A DNA stretch of 64,000 bases from Rothia similimucilaginosa (GTDB lineage: Bacteria > Actinomycetota > Actinomycetes > Actinomycetales > Micrococcaceae), in contig NZ_JAOVAM010000002.1 of the NCBI RefSeq assembly GCF_029850875.1, forward strand, positions 186,001-250,000, read 5' to 3'. The notes under the pieces were generated by a model, which saw nothing but the letters and a program-made list of their open reading frames with translations, was not told where the DNA came from and searched no databases. A program made the position numbers and the translations under genes. This document shows, one piece after another, positions 44,587-54,165 of this stretch (positions are counted from its first letter, which is position 1; each line of letters opens with the position of its first letter).

Positions 44587-44668
44587 TTTTGAAAAATATG
44601 CCCCAAAATTTCAAATAAATAGCTGTGGATAACCTCTAATTCCTTCTGAGAACTGAGGTTATCCACAG
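44587..44668 (+). promoter_or_regulatory. Inverted TTTTGAA/TTCAAA element plus paired DnaA-type boxes upstream of yraN-comM-dprA
   Basis: TTTTGAA (44587-44593) and TTCAAA (44610-44615) keep the same spacing as upstream of ssb. CTGTGGATAACCTC (44623-44636) and GAGGTTATCCACAG (44655-44668) are perfect inverted arms, each holding TTATCCACA. The second arm is at the same distance from the half-sites as in ssb, to within 1 bp. Confidence 0.6.
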
Positions 44669-44744
44669 TTTTTCGTTAACCACGTTTGGGCACGCGCGCG
44701 GCGGGCACAGTAGAAGCACTACCGCTATCTACCGGGAGAGACCC

Positions 44745-45200
44745 ATGACAACAGCCCGAATAACAGCCCACGCCACAACCCAAAACGCACCCAACAGACT
44801 CCGAATCCACCGAACCCCACCCCGCGCCCACAGCGTCGGTAGATGGGGCGAGGAACTGACCGCCCGCATCCTGGAGACGAATGGCTACCGGATTCTCGAG
44901 AGGAATTGGCGCCCGCCTGCCGGACTGGAATACGAACAAATCCGCGGTGAGCTCGACCTGATCGCCATTGACCCCGAGGACGAACTGGTTTTTATTGAAG
45001 TCAAGACCCGCAGCAGCGAAGATTTTGGGCACCCGTTCGCATCCATTGACCGCGATAAGGCGCGCCGCACGCGCTCGCTGGCGATTCTTTGGTGCAGGCT
45101 GCGCGAGAACCTGGATTTTCCGCGCTTTCGCATTGACGCAATTGCGGTGACTGGATCCTGCGAAACCTTCACCTTCGAGCATCTGAAGGCGGTGGCGTAA
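44745..45200 (+). CDS. YraN/UPF0102 nuclease-like protein
   Basis: 151 residues. RWGEELTARILETNGYRILERNWR, GELDLIAIDPEDELVFIEVKTR and the RDKARRTRSLA stretch are the UPF0102 core. The E-x-D...E-V-K triad resembles Holliday-junction resolvase and restriction nuclease folds. GGGAGAG lies before the ATG. Its stop overlaps the comM start (TAATG), so it is the first gene of the operon. Confidence 0.92.
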   Translation: MTTARITAHATTQNAPNRLRIHRTPPRAHSVGRWGEELTARILETNGYRILERNWRPPAGLEYEQIRGELDLIAIDPEDELVFIEVKTRSSEDFGHPFASIDRDKARRTRSLAILWCRLRENLDFPRFRIDAIAVTGSCETFTFEHLKAVA

Positions 45201-46738
45201 TGGGATTCGCACGCACCTATTCCGTGGCGCTCGTGGGCTTGCGTGGGCACATTGTTGACGTCGAGGCTGATATTTCACAGGGCCTGCCCGGCTTCGTGCT
45301 GCTGGGCCTGCCCGATACCGCCCTTAACGAGTCGAAAGAGCGTGTACGCTCCGCCGCGAAGAATACCGGCATCACCCTCACTCAGCACCGGCTCACCGTG
45401 AACCTGACCCCGGCGACCCTACCCAAGCGCGGCTCTGCGTTTGATCTAGCCATTGTGGTTGCGGCGCTACAGGCGGAGAAGAAACTTCACCCCAGCGGCG
45501 ATAGCGTTTTTCTGGGTGAGCTGGGACTGGACGGAACGCTACGCCCTGTGCCGGGCATCCTGCCGGCAGTCAAAGCTGCCGTGGATGCCGGACACCACCG
45601 CGTGATTGTGCCCGCCGAAAATGCTGAGGAGGCGGCGCTCATCCCCGGCGCGCAGGTGAGCGGTTTCCGCTGCTTGGCAGAGGTTTTTGCCGCTCTCGGC
45701 GCGGAGAGTCAGAAGCTGACCTACCCGCCCGCCCCGCAGACTGAGGCGAGCGTACCGGTAGCGAAACCGGCTGAAATTCCCTCGGATATGAGCGATGTCG
45801 CCGGTCAGTCACAGGGCCGTTTCGCCCTGGAAATTGCCGCTGCGGGTGGTCACCATATGCTGCTGACCGGACCGCCTGGTTCGGGTAAAACCATGCTGGC
45901 GGAGCGCCTGCCGAGCATCCTGCCGACCCTCGACAACGATGCCGCGATGGAGGTGACCGCGATTCGTTCCCTCTGCTCGGCGGGGGAGCACCTGAGCGAG
46001 CTGGTGCGTCAGCCGCCGTTTGAGGCGCCGCATCATAGCGCCTCCGCGCCGGCGATTTTGGGTGGCGGCAGCGGCATTCCCCGCCCGGGCTGCGTGTCTA
46101 AAGCGCACCGCGGCGTGCTCTTTCTCGATGAGGCGCCGGAGTTTAAACGCACGGTGCTCGATTCGCTCCGTCAACCCCTGGAGTCGGGGACCGTGACTCT
46201 GGACCGTTCGAGTGCATCGGCGACGTATCCGGCGCGTTTTCAGCTGATTCTGGCGGCGAACCCGTGCCCCTGTGGCATGAACGTGGGTACCGGTACGGAG
46301 TGCACGTGTGCTCCGCGTGAGCGTCGCGCCTATTTTGGGCGGCTGTCCGGCCCGCTGGTGGACCGTATTGACGTGAATGTGACGGTTCCGAAGGTGTCGT
46401 CCACGGAGCTTGCGGGCGGTCAGGTGAATGAGAGCTCGGCGCAGATTCGCGAGCGCGTTATGGCGGCGAGGCAGGCTCAGCGGGAGCGCCTGGAACCGTA
46501 CGGGTTGAAAACGAATGCGGAGATGAACGGCAAAATTTTGCGAGGTCCGCTGCGTCTGGATGCGAAGCTCACCGGCGAGCTGAACGCCGCCGTGGATCGC
46601 GGAACGCTGACGGCTCGCGGCTATGACCGGGTGTTGCGTATCGCCTGGACCCTCGCTGATTTGGAAGGTGCCGCCTACCCGAGCCGGGAGCATCTGGATG
46701 TGGCGCTTTTCCTGCGGCAGCAGGGGCAGCTGAAATAG
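45200..46738 (+). CDS. comM: ComM/YifB-family Mg-chelatase-like helicase
   Basis: 512 residues. ComM promotes branch migration when transforming DNA joins the chromosome. The N-terminal Lon-like fold contains SQGLPGFVLLGLPDTALNES and TVNLTPATLPKRGSAFDLA. The AAA+ part has Walker A GPPGSGKTMLAERLP, Walker B GVLFLDEAPEFKR and a C-terminal RGYDRVLRIAWTLADL segment. ComM and YraN are coupled by a TAATG overlap; dprA follows 61 bp later. Confidence 0.94.
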   Translation: MGFARTYSVALVGLRGHIVDVEADISQGLPGFVLLGLPDTALNESKERVRSAAKNTGITLTQHRLTVNLTPATLPKRGSAFDLAIVVAALQAEKKLHPSGDSVFLGELGLDGTLRPVPGILPAVKAAVDAGHHRVIVPAENAEEAALIPGAQVSGFRCLAEVFAALGAESQKLTYPPAPQTEASVPVAKPAEIPSDMSDVAGQSQGRFALEIAAAGGHHMLLTGPPGSGKTMLAERLPSILPTLDNDAAMEVTAIRSLCSAGEHLSELVRQPPFEAPHHSASAPAILGGGSGIPRPGCVSKAHRGVLFLDEAPEFKRTVLDSLRQPLESGTVTLDRSSASATYPARFQLILAANPCPCGMNVGTGTECTCAPRERRAYFGRLSGPLVDRIDVNVTVPKVSSTELAGGQVNESSAQIRERVMAARQAQRERLEPYGLKTNAEMNGKILRGPLRLDAKLTGELNAAVDRGTLTARGYDRVLRIAWTLADLEGAAYPSREHLDVALFLRQQGQLK

Positions 46739-46799
46739 GGACAGCTGACATAGCGTGCTGGTTTATAGAAGGAATCACCCACGAGAGGAGAAGAACGTC

Positions 46800-48581
46800 A
46801 TGAGTGAGAAGAAACTGAGAAAACGAGTTGAAGATACCGAATTGAAAGATTATGGGCTGAGAGAAACAGCACTGGAAGAGCAAGCGCCAGAAGAGAGCGC
46901 GGCTGAGGATTTTGTACAGGAGGTACTGCAGATCCGCCTGCCCGGTCGCACTCTGGATGTGCACGCCCTGGTGCGTGAGAGGGCGGCTCATATCCTGTCG
47001 CTGGGGCAGGAACCTTCGCCGAGCCCATACAACGGGGCGCGGTTGCCGGGATTCCTCGCCTCCTGCCTGAACCCGGTGTATCTGGAAGAGATGAATCAGC
47101 AGAAACTGAGCCGGGAGGAACAGCCGGGAGAGGAGCTACAGGGTGAGGGGCTACAGAGCGAGCGCCCCGAACCTGCGGTGGGCACAGCCTCCAGCGGCTC
47201 TGATCCTGTACATCTGTTCACTCCTGAGCCCCTGTTCAATCCCGCCCTCAGCGCGCCGGAGCTTGAGGCGGCGTGCCGTGAGTACATCCGCTGCTGCACC
47301 GCTCAACTGATGCGCTACGCGGAGCCCGCCGATGAGCTCGTGGTCGAATCCCTCGCCAGCCTGGGTGCGCCGCTGACCCTGCACTACCTGTTGACCGGGC
47401 ATATCCCGGATGAGTACACCTGGGAGAACGGCGAACCGGACGAACAGCTCAGCGAATTTCTGCACTCGGTGGGTGCGCCTGTGGCAGGGGAGTCCGCCCT
47501 GTTCTCCAGCGCGAATGGCTACTACACGCCGGGTGAGCATCAGATGAGCCGCGATAAGTTCGGCAAGTTGCTCGCGACCCGCCGCCTGCGCTGGAACCGC
47601 CGCATGGAACGCACCCTGAACGCGGAGGCGCATATGGCGGCAACCTGCGGGGCGTGGCTGGTCACTCCTGCTGATCCGCTGTGGCCGCCGCAGCTGAACG
47701 ATTTGGGGCCTGCTCGACCATACGGGCTGTGGTGCCGAGGCGATTCGCGGCACCTGCTGGATTTGGCCTCTACCCCGAGCGTGGCGCTGGTCGGTTCGCG
47801 TGACCCGAGCATCTACGGTACGGAGGCGACGACCCACCTCGCCGCTGAGCTGGCGCGCCACGGGTACACGGTGATTTCTGGCGGTGCGATGGGCATTGAT
47901 ATTGCGGCGCATCGGGCGGCGCTGACCCAGCAGGGTAGCGACCTGCCGACCATCGCTTTCATGGCGGGTGGGTTGGACCGGCTGTACCCGGCGCAGAACT
48001 CGGATGCGCTGAACATGATTATTGACCGAGGGCTCATCATGAGCGAGGTGAGCGTGGGTAATACCCCCACGCGGTGGCGTTTTCTGGAGCGTAACCGGCT
48101 GATTGCGGCGTTAGCGCGGCATACCATTGTGGTGGAGGCACGTTGGCGTTCCGGTGCGCTGAATACGGCTCGTCACGCAATGGAGATTGGGCGTACTCTC
48201 TGGGCGGTTCCGGGCCAGATTAACTCGCCGAATTCGGTGGGCACGAACCGTCTGCTACGTGATGGACTAGCGCAAACACTTACCGAGGCCGCCGACATTC
48301 TCGAATACGATGCCGCCGCGGGTTTCGAGCTGGGCACCGAGCACGAGAGCGAGTGGGATCAGGCTGCCTCCTCTAGCACGCTGGATGAGCTGACCGAACG
48401 GCAGGGCAGGGTCTGGGATGACTTGAGCCCGCGCTCCTACCGTGGCGTGGACGAGATTGCCGCAGCCCTTGGGTTGAGTGCTCGCGACGTGATGGCTGAT
48501 CTGTTCCACCTGGAGCGCTGCGGCCTAGCGGAGAGTAGCGGAACAAGCTGGAGAAAGGTCCGCCCGGCTGTTGCAGCGTAG
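46800..48581 (+). CDS. dprA: DNA-processing protein DprA (long N-terminus)
   Basis: 593 residues from the ATG at 46800 (GAGAGGAGAAG upstream). DprA loads RecA onto incoming single strands. The Rossmann core near residue 330 has SVALVGSRDPSIYG, SGGAMGIDIAAHRAAL and VEARWRSGALNTARHAMEIGR; a winged-helix-like C-terminus follows (YRGVDEIAAALGLSARDVMADLFHLE). About 250 residues precede the core, of which residues 100-150 are Gly/Gln/Glu-rich and low complexity. The total is well above the usual 300-400 residues. Confidence 0.92.
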   Translation: MSEKKLRKRVEDTELKDYGLRETALEEQAPEESAAEDFVQEVLQIRLPGRTLDVHALVRERAAHILSLGQEPSPSPYNGARLPGFLASCLNPVYLEEMNQQKLSREEQPGEELQGEGLQSERPEPAVGTASSGSDPVHLFTPEPLFNPALSAPELEAACREYIRCCTAQLMRYAEPADELVVESLASLGAPLTLHYLLTGHIPDEYTWENGEPDEQLSEFLHSVGAPVAGESALFSSANGYYTPGEHQMSRDKFGKLLATRRLRWNRRMERTLNAEAHMAATCGAWLVTPADPLWPPQLNDLGPARPYGLWCRGDSRHLLDLASTPSVALVGSRDPSIYGTEATTHLAAELARHGYTVISGGAMGIDIAAHRAALTQQGSDLPTIAFMAGGLDRLYPAQNSDALNMIIDRGLIMSEVSVGNTPTRWRFLERNRLIAALARHTIVVEARWRSGALNTARHAMEIGRTLWAVPGQINSPNSVGTNRLLRDGLAQTLTEAADILEYDAAAGFELGTEHESEWDQAASSSTLDELTERQGRVWDDLSPRSYRGVDEIAAALGLSARDVMADLFHLERCGLAESSGTSWRKVRPAVAA

Positions 48582-48684
48582 AAGAGCCCCTGAACACCCC
48601 TACTGAACACCTGAGGCAGTAGCGGGTTGTGAGAGCCGGTCATGACAGGGCGGCATGTAGAGGAGACTGAACCTCTCTACAATT

Positions 48685-48722
48685 GGGGTAGGCCTGCGCG
48701 TACTGGTGCGGAGCCTACCCCG
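48685..48722 (+). terminator. Hairpin between dprA and xerC
   Basis: GGGGTAGGC and GCCTACCCC are perfect arms around an 18-base loop, without a T run. A smaller GTAGAG/CTCTAC hairpin lies just upstream (48657-48680). Confidence 0.45.
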
Positions 48723-48818
48723 CCGCCCTATCGGCAGATGCGTGGGGAATAGAAATACAACGTCGAGAAGCATCAATGCCGCTAGACCCAGGAGCCGGAA
48801 CCACGAAAGGAGGGACGC

Positions 48819-49952
48819 ATGACCCCCGCCCGCCAGCACGAAAACTGGGCTGAAAACCGGAACGAGAACCCGGAAGAATACCGGGACGAGAACCGGGATG
48901 ATGATCCCTCTGCGACCCTGCCGGTGACCTATACCCGCAGCCTCGCCGCAGATAACCCACAGAGGCACGGTGAACGCCTGGATTCAGCCCTGTCCGGCTC
49001 CGCCTTACCTGAATCAGCGCTGGGCGTTTCTGGCGAAGTATTCCGCCCCGTCCTGGACCGTTTTGAGCGTTTTCTGCGTTATGAGAAGCACCGTTCTGAA
49101 GAGACGATTCGTTCCTATATTTCGGATTTGGAGGGCTTTTTCGGTTATATGGCGCGCCGCGGTGTGCGGCATCTGGAGAGTATTGATGCGTCCCTGATTC
49201 GTGAGTGGTTGGGTTCGCTACATCTGCGGCAGGCGGCTCGTTCTACGGTGGCTCGCCGCGGCTCGACCCTGCGTACGTTCTTCACCTGGGCTCAGGATGA
49301 GGAACTGGTGCACGCCAATCCCACGCGCGGTATGCGCACCCCCAAGCGGGAGAATCACCTGCCGCCGGTGCTGAGCCAGGAGCAGATGAACCAGTTACTG
49401 ACTACTCTGCAGAAGCGCCGGGTGCAGGATCCTCGTGATGCGCGCCTGCTGCGCCTGGAAGCTGTGGTTGAGGTGCTGTACGCCTCGGGCATGCGTATCT
49501 CTGAGCTGACCGGCCTGGATTTGCAAAGTGTGGACCGGGCAAATAAGACGGTGCGCGTGCTGGGTAAGGGCAATAAGGAGCGAGTGGTGCCGTTGGGTAC
49601 CCCGGCGCTCAAGGCGTTGAATCGTTGGGTTTCGTATGGTCGTCCGCAGTGGATTCCGGAGGGCGCTCAGGGCGTGACGGCTCTGTTTATTGGCCCTCGG
49701 GGTGGGCGTGCGAATGCCCGTCAGATTCGTGAGGATCTGACCCGCTTGCTGCGCACGGTGGAGAACACAACCGCCTCGGGTGCGCACGTTTTGCGTCATT
49801 CGGCGGCGACTCATCTGGTTGATGGTGGTGCCGATATTCGTTCGGTGCAGGAGCTATTGGGGCATTCGTCGTTGGCGACCACGCAGATTTACACGCACGT
49901 GTCGATGAAGCGTCTGGCGGAGACGTATGCTCGGGCGCATCCGCGAGCATAG
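48819..49952 (+). CDS. xerC: Tyrosine recombinase XerC
   Basis: 377 residues. Resolves chromosome dimers with XerD at dif. The N-terminal SAM-like domain has LRYEKHRSEETIRSYISDL. The catalytic set is Arg in SGMRISELTGLD, HVLRHSAATHL (His-x-x-Arg), GHSSLATTQIYTHVS with the active Tyr. AAAGGAGGGACGC precedes the ATG. The first 70 residues are a poorly conserved Glu/Asn/Arg-rich extension. Confidence 0.94.
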   Translation: MTPARQHENWAENRNENPEEYRDENRDDDPSATLPVTYTRSLAADNPQRHGERLDSALSGSALPESALGVSGEVFRPVLDRFERFLRYEKHRSEETIRSYISDLEGFFGYMARRGVRHLESIDASLIREWLGSLHLRQAARSTVARRGSTLRTFFTWAQDEELVHANPTRGMRTPKRENHLPPVLSQEQMNQLLTTLQKRRVQDPRDARLLRLEAVVEVLYASGMRISELTGLDLQSVDRANKTVRVLGKGNKERVVPLGTPALKALNRWVSYGRPQWIPEGAQGVTALFIGPRGGRANARQIREDLTRLLRTVENTTASGAHVLRHSAATHLVDGGADIRSVQELLGHSSLATTQIYTHVSMKRLAETYARAHPRA

Positions 49953-50193
49953 GGGTGGAACCCGAAAGTTAGCTGTCTCTCTATTTGAATCTTGCCCGTG
50001 CGGGTTGTACGATTCAATCTAAGCTATACACTGTTCAATGTCTATCTGGATATCCTGTGCACCCTAAACTTTCTGCACAGCGATGTTTATTCAAAGCCGC
50101 TGAACAAGGTAGCATAGGTAACAGGCTAACCGTGGTATCCGTCTCTACGGAGGCACCGCGTACGAGTATTAAAAACTAGAAAGGTCGCACCGC

Positions 50194-51093
50194 ATGCGCG
50201 CACTCGTTTGCCCCGGACAGGGTTCTCAGAAGAAAGGCTTCCTGAGCCCCTGGCTCGAGATTGAAGGTGTGCGTGAGCACCTGGAACGACTCTCCGAAGC
50301 GGCAGGCATCGACCTAATTCACTACGGCACTGAAGCCGAAGAAGAAACCATCAAGGACACCGCAATCGCCCAGCCCCTCATCGTGGCTGCAGGCATCGTC
50401 ACCGGTCGCCTCGCACTGCACGAACTCGACGGTGAAGAGCTCATCTTCGCGGGCCACTCCGTCGGCGAAATCACAGCAGCGGCACTTGCAGGCGTACTCA
50501 GCGACGAAGACGCAATGCGTTTCGTGCGCGTGCGCGCCAACGGCATGGCGGAGGCGGCAGCCGCCTCCCCGACCGGCATGGCTGCAGTACTCGGAGGCGT
50601 TGAAGAAAACGTCCGCGAAGCCATCGACGCAGCAGGCCTCGTCGCAGCAAACTCCAACGGCGGCGGCCAGATCGTAGCCGCAGGCCCCATCCCCGCCATT
50701 GAAGCATTCGCCGCGAACCCGCCCGCACGCGCACGCGTCATCCCTCTGAAGGTCGCTGGCGCATTCCACACCGAGGCAATGGCACCCGCCGTGCCCGCAC
50801 TGGAAGAGTTCGCCGTTGCCCTGCAGGTATCCGACCCGACCTCCGCGCTACTGACCAACCGCGACGGTTCCGCAGTGGCATCCGGTGAAGAGTTCGTCAA
50901 GACCCTCGTCTCCCAGGTGACCAGCCCCGTGCGCTGGGATTTGTGCATGGCAACCCTGCTTGAACGTGAAGTCGCCAGCATTATCGAGGTCGCCCCCGCA
51001 GGCACCCTGGTCGGGCTGGCAAAGCGCGCGATGCGCGGCGTGCCCGGCACCTCCATCAACGCTCCGGAGGACCTCGCCTCACTGAAGGGCTAA
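50194..51093 (+). CDS. fabD: Malonyl-CoA:ACP transacylase
   Basis: 299 residues. Loads malonyl units onto ACP. GQGSQ at residues 9-13, the nucleophile Ser89 in FAGHSVGEITAA, and VAGAFHTEAM with the catalytic His. AAAGGTCGCACCGC precedes the ATG. First gene of the fabD-fabH-acpP-fabF cluster. Confidence 0.96.
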   Translation: MRALVCPGQGSQKKGFLSPWLEIEGVREHLERLSEAAGIDLIHYGTEAEEETIKDTAIAQPLIVAAGIVTGRLALHELDGEELIFAGHSVGEITAAALAGVLSDEDAMRFVRVRANGMAEAAAASPTGMAAVLGGVEENVREAIDAAGLVAANSNGGGQIVAAGPIPAIEAFAANPPARARVIPLKVAGAFHTEAMAPAVPALEEFAVALQVSDPTSALLTNRDGSAVASGEEFVKTLVSQVTSPVRWDLCMATLLEREVASIIEVAPAGTLVGLAKRAMRGVPGTSINAPEDLASLKG

Positions 51094-51209
51094 ACGCCAG
51101 AGGAGAGAACCCAGCTCTCCCTGCGCTAGGAACCCTTCACACTAGACATGCACTTTAGATATGCGAGGCACACAGTGTCTTGCGAGCATCAGCACTAAGG
51201 ATTGAATAC

Positions 51210-52235
51210 GTGACTACCCTCAAGCAGTACGAAATCAACCGCTACTCCCGCATCCTCGGTTACGGCGCAGCCCGCGGTGAGGTCATCGTCCCCAACGATG
51301 ACATCGTTGAGGCAATCGACTCCTCCGACGAGTGGATAAAGCAGCGCACCGGCATCGCAACTCGCCACCGCGCCAGCGAAAACCAGTCCGTAACTGACCT
51401 CGCCATCGGTGCCGCCAAGGACGCCCTGGCGGCATCCGGTGTAGCCGGTGAGGACATTGAGGCGGTCATCATCTCGACCATCTCGCACCCCTACGCAACT
51501 CCCTCCCTGGCAACCCTGGTCGCCGATGCAATCGGCTCCAAGTGCCCCGCATACGATATCTCCGCAGCGTGTGCAGGTTTCTGCTACGGCATCGCCCAGG
51601 CAGACGCCCTCGTCCGCGCAGGCACCGCAAAGCACGCGCTGGTCATCGGCGTTGAGAAGCTCTCCGACTTCATTGACAACACCGAACGCACCATCTCCTT
51701 CCTGCTCGGCGACGGCGCAGGCGCAGCAGTCGTGGGCGTTTCCGACGAACCCGGTATCGCTCCCACTGTATGGGGTTCGGACGGCTCCCGCTGGGGCACC
51801 GTTGGCATGGACCGCTCGATGCTAGACATTCGCAACCGCGACTTCGTAGCAAACCCCGTACAGGAAGGCGAAAAGATCTGGCCCACCCTGCGACAGGACG
51901 GCCCCTCCGTCTTCCGCTGGGCAGTATGGGAAATGGCAAAGGTCGCCAAGCAGGCACTCGAAACCGCCGGCATCATCCCCGACGAGCTTGGCGCGCTCAT
52001 CCCGCACCAGGCAAACGCCCGCATCATTGACCAGATGGTCAAGACCCTCAAGCTTCCCGACACGGTGGCAGTGGCACGCGATATCGTTGATGCTGGTAAC
52101 ACCTCCGCCGCATCGGTCCCCCTCGCCGCACATCGCCTGCTTAAGGAGAACCCGGAACTCTCCGGCAAGTTCGCCCTGCAGATTGGCTTCGGTGCCGGCC
52201 TGGCATTCGCAGCTCAGGTAGTCGTCCTTCCCTAA
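51210..52235 (+). CDS. fabH: 3-oxoacyl-ACP synthase III
   Basis: 341 residues from a GTG at 51210, 117 bp after fabD. Starts fatty-acid synthesis by condensing an acyl-CoA with malonyl-ACP; in this group branched starters are likely. Cys121 lies in DISAACAGFCYG, the His in LIPHQANARII and the Asn in DAGNTSAASVP. A longer in-frame TTG at 51180 is less likely; AAGGA precedes the GTG. Confidence 0.95.
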   Translation: MTTLKQYEINRYSRILGYGAARGEVIVPNDDIVEAIDSSDEWIKQRTGIATRHRASENQSVTDLAIGAAKDALAASGVAGEDIEAVIISTISHPYATPSLATLVADAIGSKCPAYDISAACAGFCYGIAQADALVRAGTAKHALVIGVEKLSDFIDNTERTISFLLGDGAGAAVVGVSDEPGIAPTVWGSDGSRWGTVGMDRSMLDIRNRDFVANPVQEGEKIWPTLRQDGPSVFRWAVWEMAKVAKQALETAGIIPDELGALIPHQANARIIDQMVKTLKLPDTVAVARDIVDAGNTSAASVPLAAHRLLKENPELSGKFALQIGFGAGLAFAAQVVVLP

Positions 52236-52437
52236 GGAAAACCACAAGAGCCCGATGCTCACCGCCCCTCATAACCGGCACCACACCGGTGCACGAGAAA
52301 GAAAATAAAGCGGGAAAGCATCCCCTAAACTCCGAGTTTCCGCATGCGTACACCACGTAGACACGATAAACTCGGTAATGCACGCGTACCCCCAACCGGC
52401 GGGTGCGATGACCATCGAACAACAAAGGAGCCCCTGA

Positions 52438-52680
52438 ATGGCTAACAAGGAAGAGATCCTCGCAGGTCTGGCAGAAATCGTTAACGAAGAGACCGGCGTT
52501 GAGGTTGAGGACGTTCAGCTAGACAAGTCCTTCACCGAGGACCTGGACATCGACTCCATCTCGATGATGACCATCGTCGTGAACGCTGAGGAGAAGTTCG
52601 AGGTGACCATCCCGGACGAAGAGGTCAAGAACCTCAAGACCGTTGGCGACGCAGTCGAGTTCATCGCGAACGCTGCCTAA
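52438..52680 (+). CDS. acpP: Acyl carrier protein
   Basis: 80 residues. Small acidic helical protein with DIDSIS, where Ser40 receives phosphopantetheine. AACAAAGGAGCCCCTGA precedes the ATG. Flanked by a 202-bp gap from fabH and by a GC-rich hairpin before fabF, which suggests separate adjustment of its dose. Confidence 0.97.
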   Translation: MANKEEILAGLAEIVNEETGVEVEDVQLDKSFTEDLDIDSISMMTIVVNAEEKFEVTIPDEEVKNLKTVGDAVEFIANAA

Positions 52681-52696
52681 GCTATCACCAATAACG

Positions 52697-52737
52697 ATGC
52701 GGCGCGGGCTCTCACCGGCCCGCGCCGCATCGCTGTT
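52697..52737 (+). terminator. GC-rich hairpin between acpP and fabF
   Basis: ATGCGGCGCGGGC pairs with GCCCGCGCCGCAT around TCTCACCG, followed by CGCTGTTT. Probably partial, because fabF follows. Confidence 0.65.
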
Positions 52738-52893
52738 TACCCAACTAACCCAATACACCCCGGGAATACAGCGAGGAACCCGCAGTGCGGACCCCACGCG
52801 GAACACACACGTATACCCCCCGGGACCTACAGGTTTTTATCCACACACCACCGGATAAACCACCAAATCGACCACCGAAGAGAAAGTGCCACA

Positions 52894-54165
52894 ATGTCTC
52901 GAAAAGTGCTGGTGACCGGCCTCGGCGCGACCACCCCCATTGGCGGCGACGTCCCCACCACCTGGGAAAACGCAACCAAGGGCGTATCTGGTGTATCTAC
53001 CCTTGATTACCCCTGGGTCAAGGAATACGACCTGCCCGTATACATTGCAGGCCAGCTCGCCGTGCCCGCCCTCGAATCCGGCCGCCTCACCAAGGTAGAA
53101 GCAAAGCGCCTGGATCCCTCGGGTCAGCTCGCCCTCATCGCCGCACGCGAAGCATGGGAAGACGCAGGATTCACCGGCCCCGACGCCGACTCTGCAGAAG
53201 AAGTTGACCCCGAGCGCACCGGCGTAGCCTTCGGCACCGGCATTGGTGGCGTGTGGACCCTCCTCGACGCATGGGACACCCTCCGTGAGAAGGGTCCCCG
53301 CCGCGTCCTACCCATGACTGTTCCGATGCTTATGCCCAACGGTAACGCAGCAGCAGTCTCCATGAACCTCAAGGCACGTGCCGCAGCGCAGACCGTCGTC
53401 TCCGCATGTGCATCCTCCACCGAGGCCATGCAGCTGGGTGCCGAAATGATTCGTAGCGGCAAGGCTGACGTGGTCATCGTTGGTGGCGCTGAAGCAGCTA
53501 TCCACCCGCTACCCATGGCAGCATTCGCCAAGATGCAGGCACTCTCCTCCCGGAACAACGAACCCGAAAAGGCATCTCGCCCCTACGACGTCGACCGCGA
53601 TGGCTTCGTCATGGGTGAAGGTGCAGCAGCACTCATCCTCGAATCTGAAGAGCATGCCAAGGCACGCGGCGCACGCGTCTACGCGGAACTAGCAGGCACC
53701 GGCGTATCCGCCGACTCCTACCACATCACCGCACCGGACCCCGCAGCACTCGGCGCAACCCGCGCACTGCGCGAAGCCCTCGAAGATGGCAACATTGACC
53801 CGAAGACCGTCGTGCACATCAACGCGCACGCCACCAGTACCCCTGCCGGTGACCTGCCTGAAGCAACCGCAATGCACGAAACCTTCGGCGAGCACACCAA
53901 GAACATCGCCGTCTCCGCAACCAAGTCCATGACCGGCCACCTGCTCGGCGGTGCGGGTGCCCTTGAGGCTGTGCTGACCGTCCTGGCTCTGCACCACCGT
54001 ATCGCACCCTGCACCATCAACCTGGACAACAAGGACCCCCAGATTGACCTGGATGTGGTGACCGAGGCTCGCGAGCTACCCGCCGGCGACATCGTGGCAC
54101 TGTCGAACTCCTTCGGTTTCGGCGGTCACAATGCTGTTGTAGCGTTCCGCTCAGTAGAGGGCTAA
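52894..54165 (+). CDS. fabF: 3-oxoacyl-ACP synthase II
   Basis: 423 residues. Elongates acyl-ACP chains. Nucleophile Cys172 is in VVSACASSTEA; the His residues lie in NAHATSTPAGD and KSMTGHLLGGAGA. AAGAGAAAGTGCCACA precedes the ATG. Last gene of the cluster; a strong hairpin follows at 54316. Confidence 0.96.
   Translation: MSRKVLVTGLGATTPIGGDVPTTWENATKGVSGVSTLDYPWVKEYDLPVYIAGQLAVPALESGRLTKVEAKRLDPSGQLALIAAREAWEDAGFTGPDADSAEEVDPERTGVAFGTGIGGVWTLLDAWDTLREKGPRRVLPMTVPMLMPNGNAAAVSMNLKARAAAQTVVSACASSTEAMQLGAEMIRSGKADVVIVGGAEAAIHPLPMAAFAKMQALSSRNNEPEKASRPYDVDRDGFVMGEGAAALILESEEHAKARGARVYAELAGTGVSADSYHITAPDPAALGATRALREALEDGNIDPKTVVHINAHATSTPAGDLPEATAMHETFGEHTKNIAVSATKSMTGHLLGGAGALEAVLTVLALHHRIAPCTINLDNKDPQIDLDVVTEARELPAGDIVALSNSFGFGGHNAVVAFRSVEG

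Noticed and set aside
44623-44668. Replication origin because of the TTATCCACA boxes
   Set aside because: Only a few boxes are present and there is no dnaA, dnaN or AT-rich unwinding region nearby; regulation of the adjacent operon is more likely.
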